Assembly (NCBI RefSeq): GCF_003432075.1
Contig: NZ_QWBU01000019.1
Coordinates: 1-55,229, forward strand
Source of the DNA: Shinella sp. WSJ-2
Lineage (GTDB): Bacteria > Pseudomonadota > Alphaproteobacteria > Rhizobiales > Rhizobiaceae
Direction: 5' to 3'
Length of the DNA: 55,229 bases
Below, one piece after another: positions 1 through 8,904 of the stretch. The notes under the pieces are model-generated. The model made no database searches and was not told the origin of the DNA. It saw only the letters and a list, made by a program, of their open reading frames with translations. The first letter of the stretch is position 1; every line of letters begins with the position of its first letter. A program made the position numbers and the translations under genes.

Positions 1-122
1 ACAACGTCACGGTTGCGGTTGAGCTGATCGTTCCGATCGCGATGGAAGAAAAGCTGCGCTTCGCAATCCGCGAAGGCGGCCGCACCGTCGGCGCCGGCAT
101 CGTCGCATCGATCGTCGAGTAA
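1..122 (+). CDS. tuf: Elongation factor Tu, C-terminal fragment
   Basis: The window opens inside a reading frame (first full codon at base 3) whose last 39 residues match the end of EF-Tu domain 3, with the typical [11 protein letters not shown] segment and a GxTVGAG-type close (here [14 protein letters not shown]). EF-Tu delivers aminoacyl-tRNA to the ribosome as a GTP complex. Its position just before rpsJ is the usual alphaproteobacterial order, in which the str operon (rpsL-rpsG-fusA-tuf) runs into the S10 operon. Only the end is visible, so the GTPase domain cannot be checked. Confidence 0.95.
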   Translation, partial: NVTVAVELIVPIAMEEKLRFAIREGGRTVGAGIVASIVE

Positions 123-153
123 GTCTTAAGGCCCCAGGCCGCTGAAATAGGAA

Positions 154-174
154 GGGCAGGATCACATCCTGCCC
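154..174 (+). terminator. Hairpin after tuf, possible attenuator
   Basis: A 9-bp perfect stem (154-162 with 166-174, loop CAC) lies 31 nt after the tuf stop. The downstream sequence is CTCCGGTCTTT, so the U-tract is poor. It may be a partial terminator or an RNA processing or stability element between tuf and the S10 genes rather than a full stop. Confidence 0.45.
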
Positions 175-309
175 CTCCGGTCTTTGATAATTTAGCGGAC
201 TGGCCTTTCGGCATTGTGTTTTCATGTGCGTTCCGTTATGGGAACCGCAGAATCAAAAAAGCGCGTATTCCCCAAGCGAATCGCGAATAACGAACTAAGG
301 AAAAGTCGT

Positions 310-618
310 ATGAACGGCCAGAACATCCGCATCCGCCTCAAGGCGTTTGACCACCGGATCCTTGATGCCTCCACGCGTGAAATCGTGTCGACGGCAAAGC
401 GCACCGGCGCAAGCGTCCGCGGTCCCGTTCCTCTCCCGACCCGTATTGAAAAGTTCACCGTCAACCGTTCGCCCCACGTGGACAAGAAGAGCCGTGAACA
501 GTTCGAGATGCGCACCCACAAGCGCCTGCTCGACATCGTAGATCCGACGCCGCAGACGGTCGATGCTCTCATGAAGCTCGATCTTGCGGCCGGTGTGGAC
601 GTAGAGATCAAGCTCTAA
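310..618 (+). CDS. rpsJ: 30S ribosomal protein S10
   Basis: A 102-residue protein, the standard length for S10, starting [20 protein letters not shown]10 sits in the head of the 30S subunit and also works as NusE in transcription antitermination. An upstream in-frame start at 214 exists, but the family N-terminus and an AAGGA ribosome binding site 8 nt before 310 favour this start. It is the first gene of the S10 operon. Unusually, it is separated from rplC by a 158-nt gap rich in predicted RNA structure. Confidence 0.97.
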
Positions 619-758
619 GTCCTGGCGCAAGCCGAATAACAAGGAAGGTACGTGGCGAAAGCCGACGTCTTCTAAAAACGGGAAACCCGACGGCCGCAGA
701 GCCCGAGTGGAATCCTTAAACCAAGAGGCATGACGGGGCGTCACGATCCCGCCAGGAC
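619..758 (+). promoter_or_regulatory. Structured RNA region between rpsJ and rplC
   Basis: A 9-nt segment directly after the rpsJ stop (619-627, GTCCTGGCG) is perfectly complementary to 750-758 (CGCCAGGAC), just before the rplC ribosome binding site. Within this closing helix lie three local hairpins: a GAAA-capped stem at 650-668 (ACGTGGC / GCC-G-ACGT, one bulged G), CGGG-AAA-CCCG at 679-689, and TGACG-GGG-CGTCA at 731-743. The layout resembles a multi-branched ribosomal-protein leader. Function is inferred, and I know of no named family that it matches. Confidence 0.45.
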
Positions 759-776
759 TTCTAAGAGGATTGAACC

Positions 777-1460
777 ATGCGTTCAGGTGTGATTGCACAG
801 AAAGTAGGGATGACTCGCGTCTATAATGACGCAGGTGAGCACATCCCTGTAACAGTACTGCGACTGGACAACGTCCAGGTCGTCGCTCAGCGTACGCAGG
901 ACAAGAACGGCTACACGGCTGTTCAGCTCGGCGCCGGCTCTTCCAAGGTGAAGAACACGGCAAAGGCTCTGCGTGGCCAGTTTGCTGCCGCAAGCGTCGA
1001 GCCCAAGGCCAAGCTCGTTGAATTCCGCGTTTCGGAAGACAACCTCATCGAAATCGGCGCGGAACTGACCGCCAGCCATTTCGTCGCCGGCCAGCTGGTC
1101 GACGTTACCGGCACCACGATCGGTAAGGGTTTTGCCGGTGCCATGAAGCGCCATAACTTCGGCGGTCTTCGTGCAACGCACGGCGTTTCCGTTTCGCACC
1201 GTTCGCACGGTTCGACGGGTAACAACCAGGACCCGGGCAAGGTCTGGAAGGGCAAGCGCATGGCTGGTCACATGGGCCAGACGCGCGTCACCACCCAGAA
1301 CCTCGAAGTCGTCTCCACGGACGAAGAGCGCGGTCTCATTCTCGTCAAGGGCGCAGTCCCGGGCTCCAAGGGCGCCTGGATCGTGGTCCGCGACGCCGTC
1401 AAGTCCGGCACCCCGTCCGACGCTCCGCGTCCGGCCGCCGTGCGCGCCGCAGCTAAGTAA
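777..1460 (+). CDS. rplC: 50S ribosomal protein L3
   Basis: A 227-residue protein with the L3 start [20 protein letters not shown] and the long central loop that reaches the peptidyl transferase centre, including the [20 protein letters not shown] block. The Gln in that block is the one methylated by PrmB in enterobacteria. The last 25 or so residues form an Ala/Pro/Arg tail ([14 protein letters not shown]), common in alphaproteobacterial L3. L3 initiates 50S assembly together with L24. A ribosome binding site (AAGAGGA) precedes the start, and rplD follows after 12 nt. Confidence 0.97.
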   Translation: MRSGVIAQKVGMTRVYNDAGEHIPVTVLRLDNVQVVAQRTQDKNGYTAVQLGAGSSKVKNTAKALRGQFAAASVEPKAKLVEFRVSEDNLIEIGAELTASHFVAGQLVDVTGTTIGKGFAGAMKRHNFGGLRATHGVSVSHRSHGSTGNNQDPGKVWKGKRMAGHMGQTRVTTQNLEVVSTDEERGLILVKGAVPGSKGAWIVVRDAVKSGTPSDAPRPAAVRAAAK

Positions 1461-1472
1461 GGGAGCCTGATC

Positions 1473-2093
1473 ATGGATCTCAAAGTCACGACCCTCGCAG
1501 GGAAGGACGCCGGCAAGGTCTCCGTTTCCGACGCGATCTTCGGCCTCGAGCCGCGCGAAGACATTATTGCCCGCGTCGTTCGCTGGCAGCTCGCAAAGAA
1601 GCAGCAGGGCACGCACCAGTCGCTGACGCGCGCTGAAGTGTCGCGCACCGGCGCCAAGATGTTCAAGCAGAAGGGTACGGGCCGCGCTCGTCACCATTCG
1701 GCTCGCGCTCCGCAGTTCCGCGGCGGTGGCAAGGCTCATGGCCCGACCGCTCGCAGCCACGCTCACGACCTGCCGAAGCAGGTTCGCGCTCTTGGCCTGC
1801 GTCATGCCCTTTCGGCCAAGCTGAAGTCCGACGACGTTATCATCATCGACGACCTCGTTGCCTCGGAAGCCAAGACGAAGGCTCTGGCCGGCGTGTTCGC
1901 TTCGCTCGGCCTCACCAATGCCCTCTTCATCGGCGGCGCTGAACTTGACGGCAACTTCAAGCTCGCAGCACGCAACATCCCGAACGTGGATGTTCTGCCG
2001 ATCCAGGGCATCAATGTTTACGACATCCTGCGCCGCGGCAAGCTCGTGCTCTCCAAGGCTGCTGTAGAAGCCCTCGAGGAGCGGTTCAAATGA
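1473..2093 (+). CDS. rplD: 50S ribosomal protein L4
   Basis: A 206-residue L4 that lines the exit tunnel through its extended loop. The loop signature is visible at about residues 58-95 ([20 protein letters not shown] followed by [10 protein letters not shown]). In E. coli L4 also represses its own S10 operon through the rpsJ leader; whether it does so here is unknown. The stop codon shares ATGA with the rplW start, so the two genes are probably translationally coupled. The GGGAGCC before the start gives a ribosome binding site. Confidence 0.97.
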   Translation: MDLKVTTLAGKDAGKVSVSDAIFGLEPREDIIARVVRWQLAKKQQGTHQSLTRAEVSRTGAKMFKQKGTGRARHHSARAPQFRGGGKAHGPTARSHAHDLPKQVRALGLRHALSAKLKSDDVIIIDDLVASEAKTKALAGVFASLGLTNALFIGGAELDGNFKLAARNIPNVDVLPIQGINVYDILRRGKLVLSKAAVEALEERFK

Positions 2094-2383
2094 CGGATCT
2101 TCGCCACTACGATGTGATCGTATCTCCTTCGATCACCGAAAAGTCGACGCTGGTATCCGAAAACAACCAGATCGTCTTCAACGTCGCCAAGCGCGCCTCC
2201 AAGCCTGAAATCAAGGCTGCTGTGGAAGCTCTGTTCGGCGTCAAGGTCACGGCTGTGAACACGCTCGTCCGCAAGGGCAAGGTTAAGCGTTTCCGCGGCT
2301 TCGCCGGCCGGCAGGGAGATGTCAAGAAGGCGATCGTCACGCTTGCTGACGGTCAGTCCATCGACGTCTCCACCGGGCTCTAA
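2090..2383 (+). CDS. rplW: 50S ribosomal protein L23
   Basis: A 97-residue L23, starting [20 protein letters not shown], a common alphaproteobacterial form. L23 sits at the tunnel exit and is the docking site for trigger factor and the signal recognition particle. The basic loop [20 protein letters not shown] contacts 23S rRNA. The gene overlaps rplD by 4 nt (ATGA), and rplB follows after 31 nt with an AAGAGGAAAC ribosome binding site. Confidence 0.97.
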   Translation: MTDLRHYDVIVSPSITEKSTLVSENNQIVFNVAKRASKPEIKAAVEALFGVKVTAVNTLVRKGKVKRFRGFAGRQGDVKKAIVTLADGQSIDVSTGL

Positions 2384-2414
2384 TCGAGCAGTCGGCTAAA
2401 GAGGAAACAAGAAA

Positions 2415-3251
2415 ATGGCATTGAAAAGCTACAACCCGACCACTCCGAGCCAGCGCCAGCTGGTCATCGTCGATCGGTCCGGCCTTTACAAGGGCAAGCC
2501 CGTCAAGGCTCTGACCGAAGGTCTGTCCAAGAGCGGCGGTCGTAACAACCTCGGTCGCATCACCGCTCGCTTCATCGGCGGCGGTCACAAGCGTACCTAC
2601 CGCCTGGTCGACTTCAAGCGTCGCAAGTTCGACGTCGAAGGCACGGTCGAGCGTCTGGAATACGACCCGAACCGCACGGCGTTCATCGCTCTGGTGAACT
2701 ATGCCGACGGCGAGCAGGCCTACATCCTGGCTCCGCAGCGCCTGACGGCCGGCGACAAGGTCATCGCCTCCACCAAGGCTGTTGACGTCAAGCCCGGCAA
2801 CACCATGCCGCTGCAGTACATCCCGGTTGGTTCGATCGTCCACAACGTCGAAATGAAGCCGGGCAAGGGCGGTCAGATCGCCCGTTCGGCCGGTACCTTC
2901 GTACAGCTGGTCGGTCGCGACCAGGGCATGGCGATCCTTCGCCTGAACTCGGGCGAACAGCGCCTGGTTCACGCATCCTGCCTCGCAACCGTCGGCGCCG
3001 TCTCCAACCCGGACCACGGCAACATCAACGACGGTAAGGCTGGTCGTACGCGTTGGCGCGGTAAGACCCCGCACAACCGCGGCGTCGTCATGAACCCGGT
3101 CGACCACCCGCACGGCGGTGGTGAAGGCCGCACCTCCGGTGGTCGTCACCCGGTATCCCCGTGGGGCAAGCCCACCAAGGGCAAGCGTACCCGCTCGAAC
3201 AAGTCGACCGACAAGTTCATCATGCGCTCGCGCCACTTGAAGAAGAAGTAA
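2415..3251 (+). CDS. rplB: 50S ribosomal protein L2
   Basis: A 278-residue L2, a primary 23S rRNA-binding protein needed for subunit association and peptidyl transferase activity. The hallmark C-terminal block [20 protein letters not shown] followed by [12 protein letters not shown] is intact, including the conserved His near residue 230. The N-terminal OB-fold and SH3-like domains are full length. The gene sits between rplW and rpsS in the normal S10 order, and the codon choice is strongly C/G-ending as in its neighbours. Confidence 0.97.
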   Translation: MALKSYNPTTPSQRQLVIVDRSGLYKGKPVKALTEGLSKSGGRNNLGRITARFIGGGHKRTYRLVDFKRRKFDVEGTVERLEYDPNRTAFIALVNYADGEQAYILAPQRLTAGDKVIASTKAVDVKPGNTMPLQYIPVGSIVHNVEMKPGKGGQIARSAGTFVQLVGRDQGMAILRLNSGEQRLVHASCLATVGAVSNPDHGNINDGKAGRTRWRGKTPHNRGVVMNPVDHPHGGGEGRTSGGRHPVSPWGKPTKGKRTRSNKSTDKFIMRSRHLKKK

Positions 3252-3267
3252 GAGAGGTTAGTCAGAA

Positions 3268-3546
3268 ATGGCTCGTTCAGTATGGAAAGGCCCGTTTGTT
3301 GACGGCTATCTTCTCAAGAAGGCTGAGAAGGTTCGTGAAGGCGGTCGCAGCGAAGTAATCAAGATCTGGAGCCGTCGCTCCACGATCCTGCCGCAGTTCG
3401 TTGGACTGACCTTCGGCGTCTACAATGGCAGCAAGCACATCCCGGTTGCTGTCAACGAAGACATGGTCGGCCACAAGTTTGGTGAATTCGCTCCGACCCG
3501 GACCTACTACGGTCACGGTGCGGACAAGAAGGCGAAGAGGAAGTAA
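3268..3546 (+). CDS. rpsS: 30S ribosomal protein S19
   Basis: A 92-residue S19 with the family signature [20 protein letters not shown] and the C-terminal [21 protein letters not shown]19 forms a complex with S13 in the 30S head and binds 16S rRNA. The start at 3268 has an AGAGAGG ribosome binding site. The rplV start follows only 2 nt after the stop, which indicates co-translation. Confidence 0.97.
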   Translation: MARSVWKGPFVDGYLLKKAEKVREGGRSEVIKIWSRRSTILPQFVGLTFGVYNGSKHIPVAVNEDMVGHKFGEFAPTRTYYGHGADKKAKRK

Positions 3547-3548
3547 CG

Positions 3549-3938
3549 ATGGGTAAGGCTAAAGCCGAACGCCGGCTGAAGGATAACGAGGCGCAGGCCA
3601 TCGCGCGCACGATCCGCGTCAGCCCCCAGAAGCTCAACCTGCTTGCTGCGCTCATCCGCGGCAAGAAGGTGGACCGCGCTCTCGCCGAGCTCGAGTTCTC
3701 GCGCAAGCGTAGCGCCGAGACCGTCAAGAAGACGCTCGAGTCCGCGATTGCCAACGCAGAAAACAACCACGACCTCGACGTCGATAGTTTGATCGTCGCT
3801 GAGGCCTATGTCGGCAAGTCGATCGTCATGAAGCGTTTCCACGCTCGTGGCCGCGGCCGCGCATCGCGGATCGAGAAGCCCTTCTCGCATCTCACGATCG
3901 TCGTCCGTGAAGTCGAAGCCAAAGGGGAGGCCGCATAA
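3549..3938 (+). CDS. rplV: 50S ribosomal protein L22
   Basis: A 129-residue L22 whose long beta-hairpin (around [20 protein letters not shown]) reaches into the exit tunnel, the site where macrolide-resistance changes occur in other bacteria. Nothing in this copy looks unusual. The N-terminus carries a short basic extension ([15 protein letters not shown]) typical of alphaproteobacteria. The stop TAA shares one base with the rpsC start (TAATG), so the two genes are tightly coupled. Confidence 0.97.
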   Translation: MGKAKAERRLKDNEAQAIARTIRVSPQKLNLLAALIRGKKVDRALAELEFSRKRSAETVKKTLESAIANAENNHDLDVDSLIVAEAYVGKSIVMKRFHARGRGRASRIEKPFSHLTIVVREVEAKGEAA

Positions 3939-4669
3939 TGGGCCAGAAGATTAATCCAATCGGTTTCCGCCTCGGCATCAACCGTACCTGGGACAGCCGT
4001 TGGTTCGCCGACAACGCCGAATACGGCCAGCTGCTCCACGAAGACCTGAAGATCCGCGCTTTCGTCATGGAAGAGCTGAAGCAGGCCGGTATCGCCAAGG
4101 TCGTCATCGAGCGTCCGCACAAGAAGTGCCGCGTCACGATCCACTCGGCTCGTCCCGGTCTGATCATCGGCAAGAAGGGTGCAGACATCGAGAAGCTCCG
4201 CAAGAAGCTTTCCGAAATGACGAATTCCGAAACGCACCTCAACATCGTTGAAGTGCGCAAGCCGGAAGTCGACGCAACGCTCGTCGCTCAGTCGATCGCC
4301 CAGCAGCTCGAACGCCGCGTGGCTTTCCGCCGTGCGATGAAGCGCGCTGTTCAGTCGGCCATGCGTCTTGGCGCCGAAGGCATCAAGATCACCTGCGCCG
4401 GCCGCCTCGGCGGCGCGGAAATCGCACGTACCGAATGGTACCGCGAAGGTCGCGTTCCGCTTCACACGCTGCGTGCAGACATCGACTACGGTACGGCTGA
4501 AGCCGAAACCGCATTCGGCATCTGCGGCATCAAGGTCTGGATCTTCAAGGGCGAAATCCTTGAGCACGACCCGATGGCCTCTGAGCGTCGCGCAAGCGAA
4601 AGTGACAGCCAGGGTCCCGCAAGCCGTGAACGCGGCGATCGCGGCGACCGTCGTCGTGAAAACGCGTAA
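3938..4669 (+). CDS. rpsC: 30S ribosomal protein S3
   Basis: A 243-residue S3 with an N-terminal KH domain carrying the GxxG loop (IIGKKG, near residue 70) and the conserved C-terminal domain around [21 protein letters not shown]3 lies at the mRNA entry channel and contributes to the ribosome's helicase activity. The last 30 or so residues are a charged, low-complexity tail rich in Arg, Glu and Asp ([14 protein letters not shown]), a variable feature in alphaproteobacteria. A 38-nt gap leads to rplP. Confidence 0.97.
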   Translation: MGQKINPIGFRLGINRTWDSRWFADNAEYGQLLHEDLKIRAFVMEELKQAGIAKVVIERPHKKCRVTIHSARPGLIIGKKGADIEKLRKKLSEMTNSETHLNIVEVRKPEVDATLVAQSIAQQLERRVAFRRAMKRAVQSAMRLGAEGIKITCAGRLGGAEIARTEWYREGRVPLHTLRADIDYGTAEAETAFGICGIKVWIFKGEILEHDPMASERRASESDSQGPASRERGDRGDRRRENA

Positions 4670-4707
4670 CAGTCGCGTTTGGCAGCCAATATCGGAGAAG
4701 TAAAAAA

Positions 4708-5121
4708 ATGTTGCAGCCAAAGCGTACCAAGTACCGCAAGCAGTTCAAGGGCCGCATCAAGGGTGTCGCCAAGGGCGGCTCCGACCTCGCTTTCGGCGAG
4801 TTCGGCTTGAAGGCTCAGGAACCGAATCGCGTGAACGCTCGCGAGATCGAAGCGGCCCGCCGCGCGATCACCCGTTACATGAAGCGTGCCGGCCGTGTGT
4901 GGATCCGCGTGTTCCCCGACGTCCCGGTCACCGCTAAGCCCACGGAAGTCCGCATGGGTAAGGGTAAGGGTTCGGTCGAATACTGGGCAGCCAAGGTCAA
5001 GCCCGGCCGTATGATGTTCGAGATCGACGGTGTTTCCGAGGAAATCGCGCGTGAAGCGCTCCGCCTCGGCTCGGCCAAGCTCTCGGTCAAGACGCGCTTC
5101 GTACAGCGCATTGCAGAGTAA
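4708..5121 (+). CDS. rplP: 50S ribosomal protein L16
   Basis: A 137-residue L16, starting [19 protein letters not shown]. The [20 protein letters not shown] segment contains the conserved Arg region that is hydroxylated by YcfD in some gammaproteobacteria. L16 organises the A-site tRNA elbow region and late 50S assembly. An AGAAGTAAAAAA stretch precedes the ATG, so the ribosome binding site is weak but well spaced. rpmC follows after 12 nt. Confidence 0.97.
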   Translation: MLQPKRTKYRKQFKGRIKGVAKGGSDLAFGEFGLKAQEPNRVNAREIEAARRAITRYMKRAGRVWIRVFPDVPVTAKPTEVRMGKGKGSVEYWAAKVKPGRMMFEIDGVSEEIAREALRLGSAKLSVKTRFVQRIAE

Positions 5122-5133
5122 GGAGCGAGCGTC

Positions 5134-5334
5134 ATGAAAGCCGCAGACGTCAAGGCGCTGAGCGCCGACCAGCTGAACGACGAACTGGCCAAGCTGAAGA
5201 AGGAGCAGTTCAACCTGCGCTTCCAGAAGGCGACCGGCCAGCTCGAAAAGACCTCGCGCATCAACGAAGTCCGCAAGGACATCGCGCGCGTCAAGACCAT
5301 TGCCCGCCAGAAGGCGGCAGAAGCCAAGGCCTAA
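5134..5334 (+). CDS. rpmC: 50S ribosomal protein L29
   Basis: A 66-residue helical L29 with the typical central helix motif [18 protein letters not shown] and closing basic helix [18 protein letters not shown]29 lies beside L23 at the tunnel exit. A clear AAGGAGCGAGC ribosome binding site precedes the ATG. The gene occupies its usual place between rplP and rpsQ, with 12-nt gaps on each side. Confidence 0.96.
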   Translation: MKAADVKALSADQLNDELAKLKKEQFNLRFQKATGQLEKTSRINEVRKDIARVKTIARQKAAEAKA

Positions 5335-5346
5335 GGACCAAAAAAT

Positions 5347-5583
5347 ATGCCGAAACGCATTCTGCAGGGCACTGTTGTCAGCGACAAGAACGACAAGACC
5401 GTTGTCGTTCGCGTCGAACGCCGTTTTGCCCATCCCCTGCTTCAGAAGACCGTTCGCCGGTCGAAGAAGTACAAGGCGCATGACGAAACCAACCAGTACA
5501 AGGTCGGCGACGTCGTTTCCATCCAGGAATGCGCCCCGATCTCCAAGGACAAGCGCTGGACCGTCGTAGCGGCCCAGGCTTAA
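5347..5583 (+). CDS. rpsQ: 30S ribosomal protein S17
   Basis: A 78-residue OB-fold S17, starting [20 protein letters not shown], with the conserved [20 protein letters not shown] segment that binds 16S helix 11. In E. coli this is the last gene of the S10 operon. Here too a clear break follows: a predicted pseudoknot, an intrinsic terminator and about 250 nt before rplN. That suggests the S10/spc operon boundary is kept, at least as partial termination. Confidence 0.96.
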   Translation: MPKRILQGTVVSDKNDKTVVVRVERRFAHPLLQKTVRRSKKYKAHDETNQYKVGDVVSIQECAPISKDKRWTVVAAQA

Positions 5584-5593
5584 AATCAGTAGA

Positions 5594-5647
5594 TTTCGCG
5601 CCCGGCCCTTGCGTCTGGCGCGAAACACTGTATGAAGCAGCGCAAGG
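5594..5647 (+). promoter_or_regulatory. Predicted H-type pseudoknot after rpsQ
   Basis: A perfect 9-bp stem (5594-5602 TTTCGCGCC with 5617-5625 GGCGCGAAA) closes a 14-nt loop. Seven loop bases (5607-5613, CCTTGCG) are exactly complementary to 5641-5647 (CGCAAGG), so an H-type pseudoknot can form. The last base of the second helix is also the first base of the terminator stem that follows, so the two structures abut. This arrangement would suit a protein-sensing attenuator, but function is inferred from complementarity alone. Confidence 0.4.
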
Positions 5648-5677
5648 ACGCTCGGAATCACGAGCGTCTTTTGCTTT
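5647..5677 (+). terminator. Intrinsic terminator between rpsQ and rplN
   Basis: An 8-bp perfect stem GACGCTCG/CGAGCGTC (5647-5654 with 5661-5668, loop GAATCA) is followed directly by TTTTGCTTT. It lies at the classical S10/spc operon border, 64 nt after the rpsQ stop. Confidence 0.75.
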
Positions 5678-5832
5678 GAGCGCACGGAAGGTCCGTCGGT
5701 TCGCCGAAGGGAAACCACCCTGGCAACACATCTTCCCGCGCGAAGACATGAATTTCCATATGCTGGAACAGGGGGCCTTTCCTTGATCGGGATTGGCCCA
5801 ACCGGTCTGGTGAAACAAGAAGGCGACCTGAC

Positions 5833-6201
5833 ATGATTCAGATGCAGACTAACCTCGACGTGGCGGATAATTCCGGCGCACGTCGTGTCATGTGCATCAA
5901 GGTGCTGGGCGGCTCCAAGCGCAAGTACGCTTCGGTCGGCGACGTTATCGTTGTCTCGATCAAGGAAGCTATTCCGCGCGGCCGCGTGAAGAAGGGTGAC
6001 GTGATGAAGGCGGTTGTTGTTCGCACCGCCAAGGACATCCGCCGCCCCGATGGCAGCGTCATTCGTTTTGACAGCAACGCCGCTGTCCTGATCGACAACA
6101 AGAAAGAGCCCATCGGCACCCGTATCTTCGGACCGGTTCCGCGCGAACTCCGCGCCAAGAACCACATGAAGATCATCTCGCTGGCTCCCGAAGTACTCTA
6201 A
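5833..6201 (+). CDS. rplN: 50S ribosomal protein L14
   Basis: A 122-residue L14 with exactly the bacterial length. It opens [20 protein letters not shown] and carries the family signature [21 protein letters not shown]14 forms inter-subunit bridges and is the binding target of the silencing factor RsfS. It is the first gene of the spc block. No convincing sigma-70 promoter is visible in the 150 nt after the preceding terminator, so transcription may depend on read-through or on a promoter I cannot recognise. Confidence 0.97.
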   Translation: MIQMQTNLDVADNSGARRVMCIKVLGGSKRKYASVGDVIVVSIKEAIPRGRVKKGDVMKAVVVRTAKDIRRPDGSVIRFDSNAAVLIDNKKEPIGTRIFGPVPRELRAKNHMKIISLAPEVL

Positions 6202-6213
6202 GGAGCGATGGCT

Positions 6214-6525
6214 ATGCAGAAGATCCGTAAAGGCGACAAGGTCGTCGTACTCACCGGCAAGGACAAGGGCCGTACCGGTGAAGTCGTGCAGGTGCTGCCG
6301 AAGGAAGACCGTGCGGTCGTCAAGGGTATCAACCTGGTGAAGCGTCACCAGCGCCAGACCCAGACCCAGGAAGCCGGCATCATCACCAAGGAAGCTTCGA
6401 TCCACCTGTCGAACATCGCGATCGCCGACCCCAAGGACGGCAAGCCGACCCGCGTCGGTTTCAAGGTCGAGGGCGACAAGAAGGTTCGTGTAGCAAAGCG
6501 TTCGGGAGTGTCGATCGATGGCTGA
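6214..6525 (+). CDS. rplX: 50S ribosomal protein L24
   Basis: A 103-residue L24 with an N-terminal KOW motif ([20 protein letters not shown]). Two in-frame ATGs occur at 6208 and 6214. The AGGAG at 6201-6205 is only 2 nt from the first but 8 nt from the second, and the family start is MQKIRKGD, so 6214 is chosen. L24 nucleates early 50S assembly. The 3' end overlaps the rplE start by 8 nt, indicating coupling. Confidence 0.95.
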   Translation: MQKIRKGDKVVVLTGKDKGRTGEVVQVLPKEDRAVVKGINLVKRHQRQTQTQEAGIITKEASIHLSNIAIADPKDGKPTRVGFKVEGDKKVRVAKRSGVSIDG

Positions 6526-7075
6526 CACCAAGTATGAGCCCCGGCTCAAGAAGGAATATGTCGAGCGTATTCGCGCGGCGCTGAAGGAGCAGTTCTCCTA
6601 CGCCAACGAGATGCAGATCCCGAAGCTCGACAAGATCGTGATCAACATGGGCGTGGGCGAAGCCACGGGCGACTCCAAGAAGCCGACCGTTGCCGCAGCC
6701 GACCTCGCAGCGATCGCCGGCCAGAAGCCGGTCATCACGCGCGCTCGCAACTCCATCGCGGGCTTCAAGGTCCGTGAAGGCATGCCGATCGGCGCGAAGG
6801 TTACCCTGCGCGGCGCCCGCATGTACGAATTTCTGGATCGCCTCGTGAACATCGCGCTGCCCCGCGTACGCGACTTCCGTGGTCTGAACCCGAAGTCCTT
6901 CGATGGCCGTGGCAACTTCGCCATGGGTATCAAGGAGCACATTGTGTTCCCTGAGATCAACTACGACAAGGTTGATCAGATGTGGGGCATGGACATCATC
7001 GTTTGCACGACGGCACCGACGGACGACGAAGCACGCGCTCTTCTGAAAGAGTTCAGCTTCCCGTTCCGCGCCTGA
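6518..7075 (+). CDS. rplE: 50S ribosomal protein L5
   Basis: A 185-residue L5, the protein that binds 5S rRNA together with L18 and L25. The conserved segments [32 protein letters not shown] and [17 protein letters not shown] are all present. The start lies inside the end of rplX, with GGGAGTG as its ribosome binding site. rpsN follows after 33 nt. Confidence 0.97.
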   Translation: MADTKYEPRLKKEYVERIRAALKEQFSYANEMQIPKLDKIVINMGVGEATGDSKKPTVAAADLAAIAGQKPVITRARNSIAGFKVREGMPIGAKVTLRGARMYEFLDRLVNIALPRVRDFRGLNPKSFDGRGNFAMGIKEHIVFPEINYDKVDQMWGMDIIVCTTAPTDDEARALLKEFSFPFRA

Positions 7076-7108
7076 CCGTAACGACAAGCGTAAAGAAGGA
7101 TTACTGTT

Positions 7109-7414
7109 ATGGCTAAAACCAGCGCAGTCGAGAAGAATAACCGCCGTCGCAAACTGGTCGCCAGCCAGGCTGCCAAGCGTGCAGCCCTCAAGGCGATCAT
7201 CCAGAACCAGTCTCTTCCGATCGAAGAGCGCTTCAAGGCAACCCTCAAGCTTGCCGAGCTGCCGCGCAATGGTTCGAAGACCCGCATCCGCAACCGTTGC
7301 CAGGTAACGGGCCGTCCGCGCGCCTATTACCGTAAACTCGGTATGTCGCGTATTGCGCTTCGTGAACTGGGCAATTCCGGCAAGGTGCCGGGCATTGTCA
7401 AGTCGAGCTGGTAA
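7109..7414 (+). CDS. rpsN: 30S ribosomal protein S14, zinc-free type
   Basis: A 101-residue S14 of the long, zinc-independent class. The short zinc type carries two CxxC pairs, but here only a single Cys is visible ([20 protein letters not shown]). S14 is a late-assembling protein of the 30S head, near the A site. The ribosome binding site is AAGGA, 11 nt before the ATG. The gene sits between rplE and rpsH in the normal spc order. Confidence 0.96.
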   Translation: MAKTSAVEKNNRRRKLVASQAAKRAALKAIIQNQSLPIEERFKATLKLAELPRNGSKTRIRNRCQVTGRPRAYYRKLGMSRIALRELGNSGKVPGIVKSSW

Positions 7415-7426
7415 GGAGACGGGTAC

Positions 7427-7825
7427 ATGGCAATGACTGATCCCCTGGGCGATATGCTCACCCGTATCCGCAACGGCGCCGCACGCCGCAAGTCGAGCGT
7501 TTCCACGCCGGCTTCCAACCTGCGTGCCCGCGTTCTGGATGTCCTTCAGGCTGAAGGCTACATCCGCGGATATTCGGAAGTCGAATTCGGCAACGGCAAG
7601 TCCGAGCTGAACATCGAACTCAAGTACTACGAAGGCGCGTCCGTGATCCGCAAGATCGACCGCGTCTCCAAGCCGGGCCGCCGGGTCTATGTCTCGGTCA
7701 AGTCCATCCCGCAGGTCGCGAACGGCCTCGGCATCACCATCCTTTCGACCCCGAAGGGCGTGATGGCCGATCACCAGGCACGCGAACAGAACGTTGGTGG
7801 CGAGGTTCTTTGCTCGATCTTCTAA
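7427..7825 (+). CDS. rpsH: 30S ribosomal protein S8
   Basis: A 132-residue S8, starting [20 protein letters not shown] and ending with [20 protein letters not shown], both strong family marks. S8 is a primary 16S rRNA binder. In E. coli it also represses the spc operon by binding an rRNA-like hairpin at rplE; I saw no obvious copy of that hairpin here. A second ATG two codons in (7433) is possible, but AAGGAG lies 8 nt before 7427. Confidence 0.96.
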   Translation: MAMTDPLGDMLTRIRNGAARRKSSVSTPASNLRARVLDVLQAEGYIRGYSEVEFGNGKSELNIELKYYEGASVIRKIDRVSKPGRRVYVSVKSIPQVANGLGITILSTPKGVMADHQAREQNVGGEVLCSIF

Positions 7826-7867
7826 GATCGGGCAAGGATCTCCATAACGAACAGACAGGATATAAAA

Positions 7868-8401
7868 ATGTCTCGTATCGGTAAGAAGCCCGTTCAGGTT
7901 CCCGCTGGTGTCACCGCGACCGTTGATGGTCAGAAGGTCACCGCAAAGGGCCCGAAGGGCGAACTGTTCTTCGTCGCAAACGACGAAGTTTCGGTAAAGC
8001 TCGAAGACAACGCCGTTGTCGTTCAGCCGATCAACACGTCGAAGGACGCTCGTTCCAAGTGGGGCATGTCCCGCACGATGGTCGAGAACATCTTCAAGGG
8101 CGTCAAGGACGGCTACGAGCGCAAGCTCGAAATCAACGGCGTCGGTTACCGCGCGTCGCTGCAGGGCAAGAACCTGCAGCTGGCACTCGGCTTCAGCCAT
8201 GACGTCGTCTACCAGACGCCGGAAGGCATCACGATCGCTGTTCCGAAGCCGACCGAAATCATCGTGTCCGGCATTAACAAGCAGCAGGTCGGCCAGGTCG
8301 CTGCGGAAATCCGCGAGTACCGTGGCCCCGAGCCCTACAAGGGCAAGGGCGTCAAGTACGCGGAAGAACGCATCGTCCGCAAGGAAGGCAAGAAGAAGTA
8401 A
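7868..8401 (+). CDS. rplF: 50S ribosomal protein L6
   Basis: A 177-residue L6 made of two similar alpha/beta domains, starting [20 protein letters not shown]. The C-terminal signature [20 protein letters not shown] is intact. L6 lies near the sarcin-ricin loop and elongation factor site. A 42-nt gap follows rpsH, with an ACAGGA ribosome binding site 8-9 nt before the start. rplR follows after 12 nt. Confidence 0.97.
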   Translation: MSRIGKKPVQVPAGVTATVDGQKVTAKGPKGELFFVANDEVSVKLEDNAVVVQPINTSKDARSKWGMSRTMVENIFKGVKDGYERKLEINGVGYRASLQGKNLQLALGFSHDVVYQTPEGITIAVPKPTEIIVSGINKQQVGQVAAEIREYRGPEPYKGKGVKYAEERIVRKEGKKK

Positions 8402-8413
8402 GGATCACGCGAA

Positions 8414-8776
8414 ATGGCTAGCACCAAAGAAGCTCTCGTGCGCCGCGCCAACCGCGTGCGCCGTACCCTCAAGTCGGTGGCCAACGGCCGTCCGCGCCTG
8501 TCGGTTCATCGCTCGTCGAAGAACATCTACGTACAGGTCATTGACGACGTTGACGGCAAGACCCTTGCGGCTGCCTCCACGCTCGACACCGATCTGCGTT
8601 CGTCGCTGAAGACGGGCGCTGACACGGCAGCTGCTGCTGCCGTCGGCAAGCTCATTGCCGAGCGCGCAGTCAAGGCCGGCGTCACCGATGTCGTCTTCGA
8701 TCGTGGCGCCTTCCTCTATCACGGCCGCGTCAAGGCTCTCGCCGAAGCCGCCCGTGAAGGTGGTCTGAACTTCTGA
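8414..8776 (+). CDS. rplR: 50S ribosomal protein L18
   Basis: A 120-residue L18 with a basic N-terminus ([16 protein letters not shown]) followed by the [20 protein letters not shown] segment and the C-terminal [20 protein letters not shown]18 carries 5S rRNA into the 50S subunit with L5. The stop codon lies at the foot of a strong hairpin that begins the 128-nt gap before rpsE. Confidence 0.97.
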   Translation: MASTKEALVRRANRVRRTLKSVANGRPRLSVHRSSKNIYVQVIDDVDGKTLAAASTLDTDLRSSLKTGADTAAAAAVGKLIAERAVKAGVTDVVFDRGAFLYHGRVKALAEAAREGGLNF

Positions 8777-8780
8777 TCAT

Positions 8781-8853
8781 TCGGCTGGGCACTTTTCGTG
8801 CCCCGCCGATCACTCAGTAGGGTACTGGTCGCTACCATTTCCTGAATGGTGGC
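8781..8853 (+). promoter_or_regulatory. Two hairpins between rplR and rpsE
   Basis: Hairpin 1 (8781-8809) pairs TCGGC-TGGGCAC with GTGCCCC-GCCGA around TTTTC, starting 5 nt after the rplR stop. Hairpin 2 (8831-8839 with 8845-8853, loop TCCTG) has 9 bp including one G-U pair. Neither has a U-tract, so they are more likely RNA stability or protein-binding elements than terminators. Confidence 0.4.
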
Positions 8854-8904
8854 GGCTTTCGACAATCTGCCGATTGCACCCGGAAAAGAAAAAGGAAAAG
8901 GACA

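Noticed and set aside
783-1805. Long antisense ORFs opposite ribosomal and other genes (for example 783-1805, 4486-6549 and 6461-8200 on the minus strand)
   Set aside because: They mirror highly expressed GC-rich genes with strong third-position bias and have no protein-like motifs.
5529-5786. 85-residue + strand ORF across the rpsQ-rplN gap
   Set aside because: It overlaps the end of rpsQ in another frame, runs through the hairpins and terminator, and shows no ribosome binding site or recognisable protein pattern.
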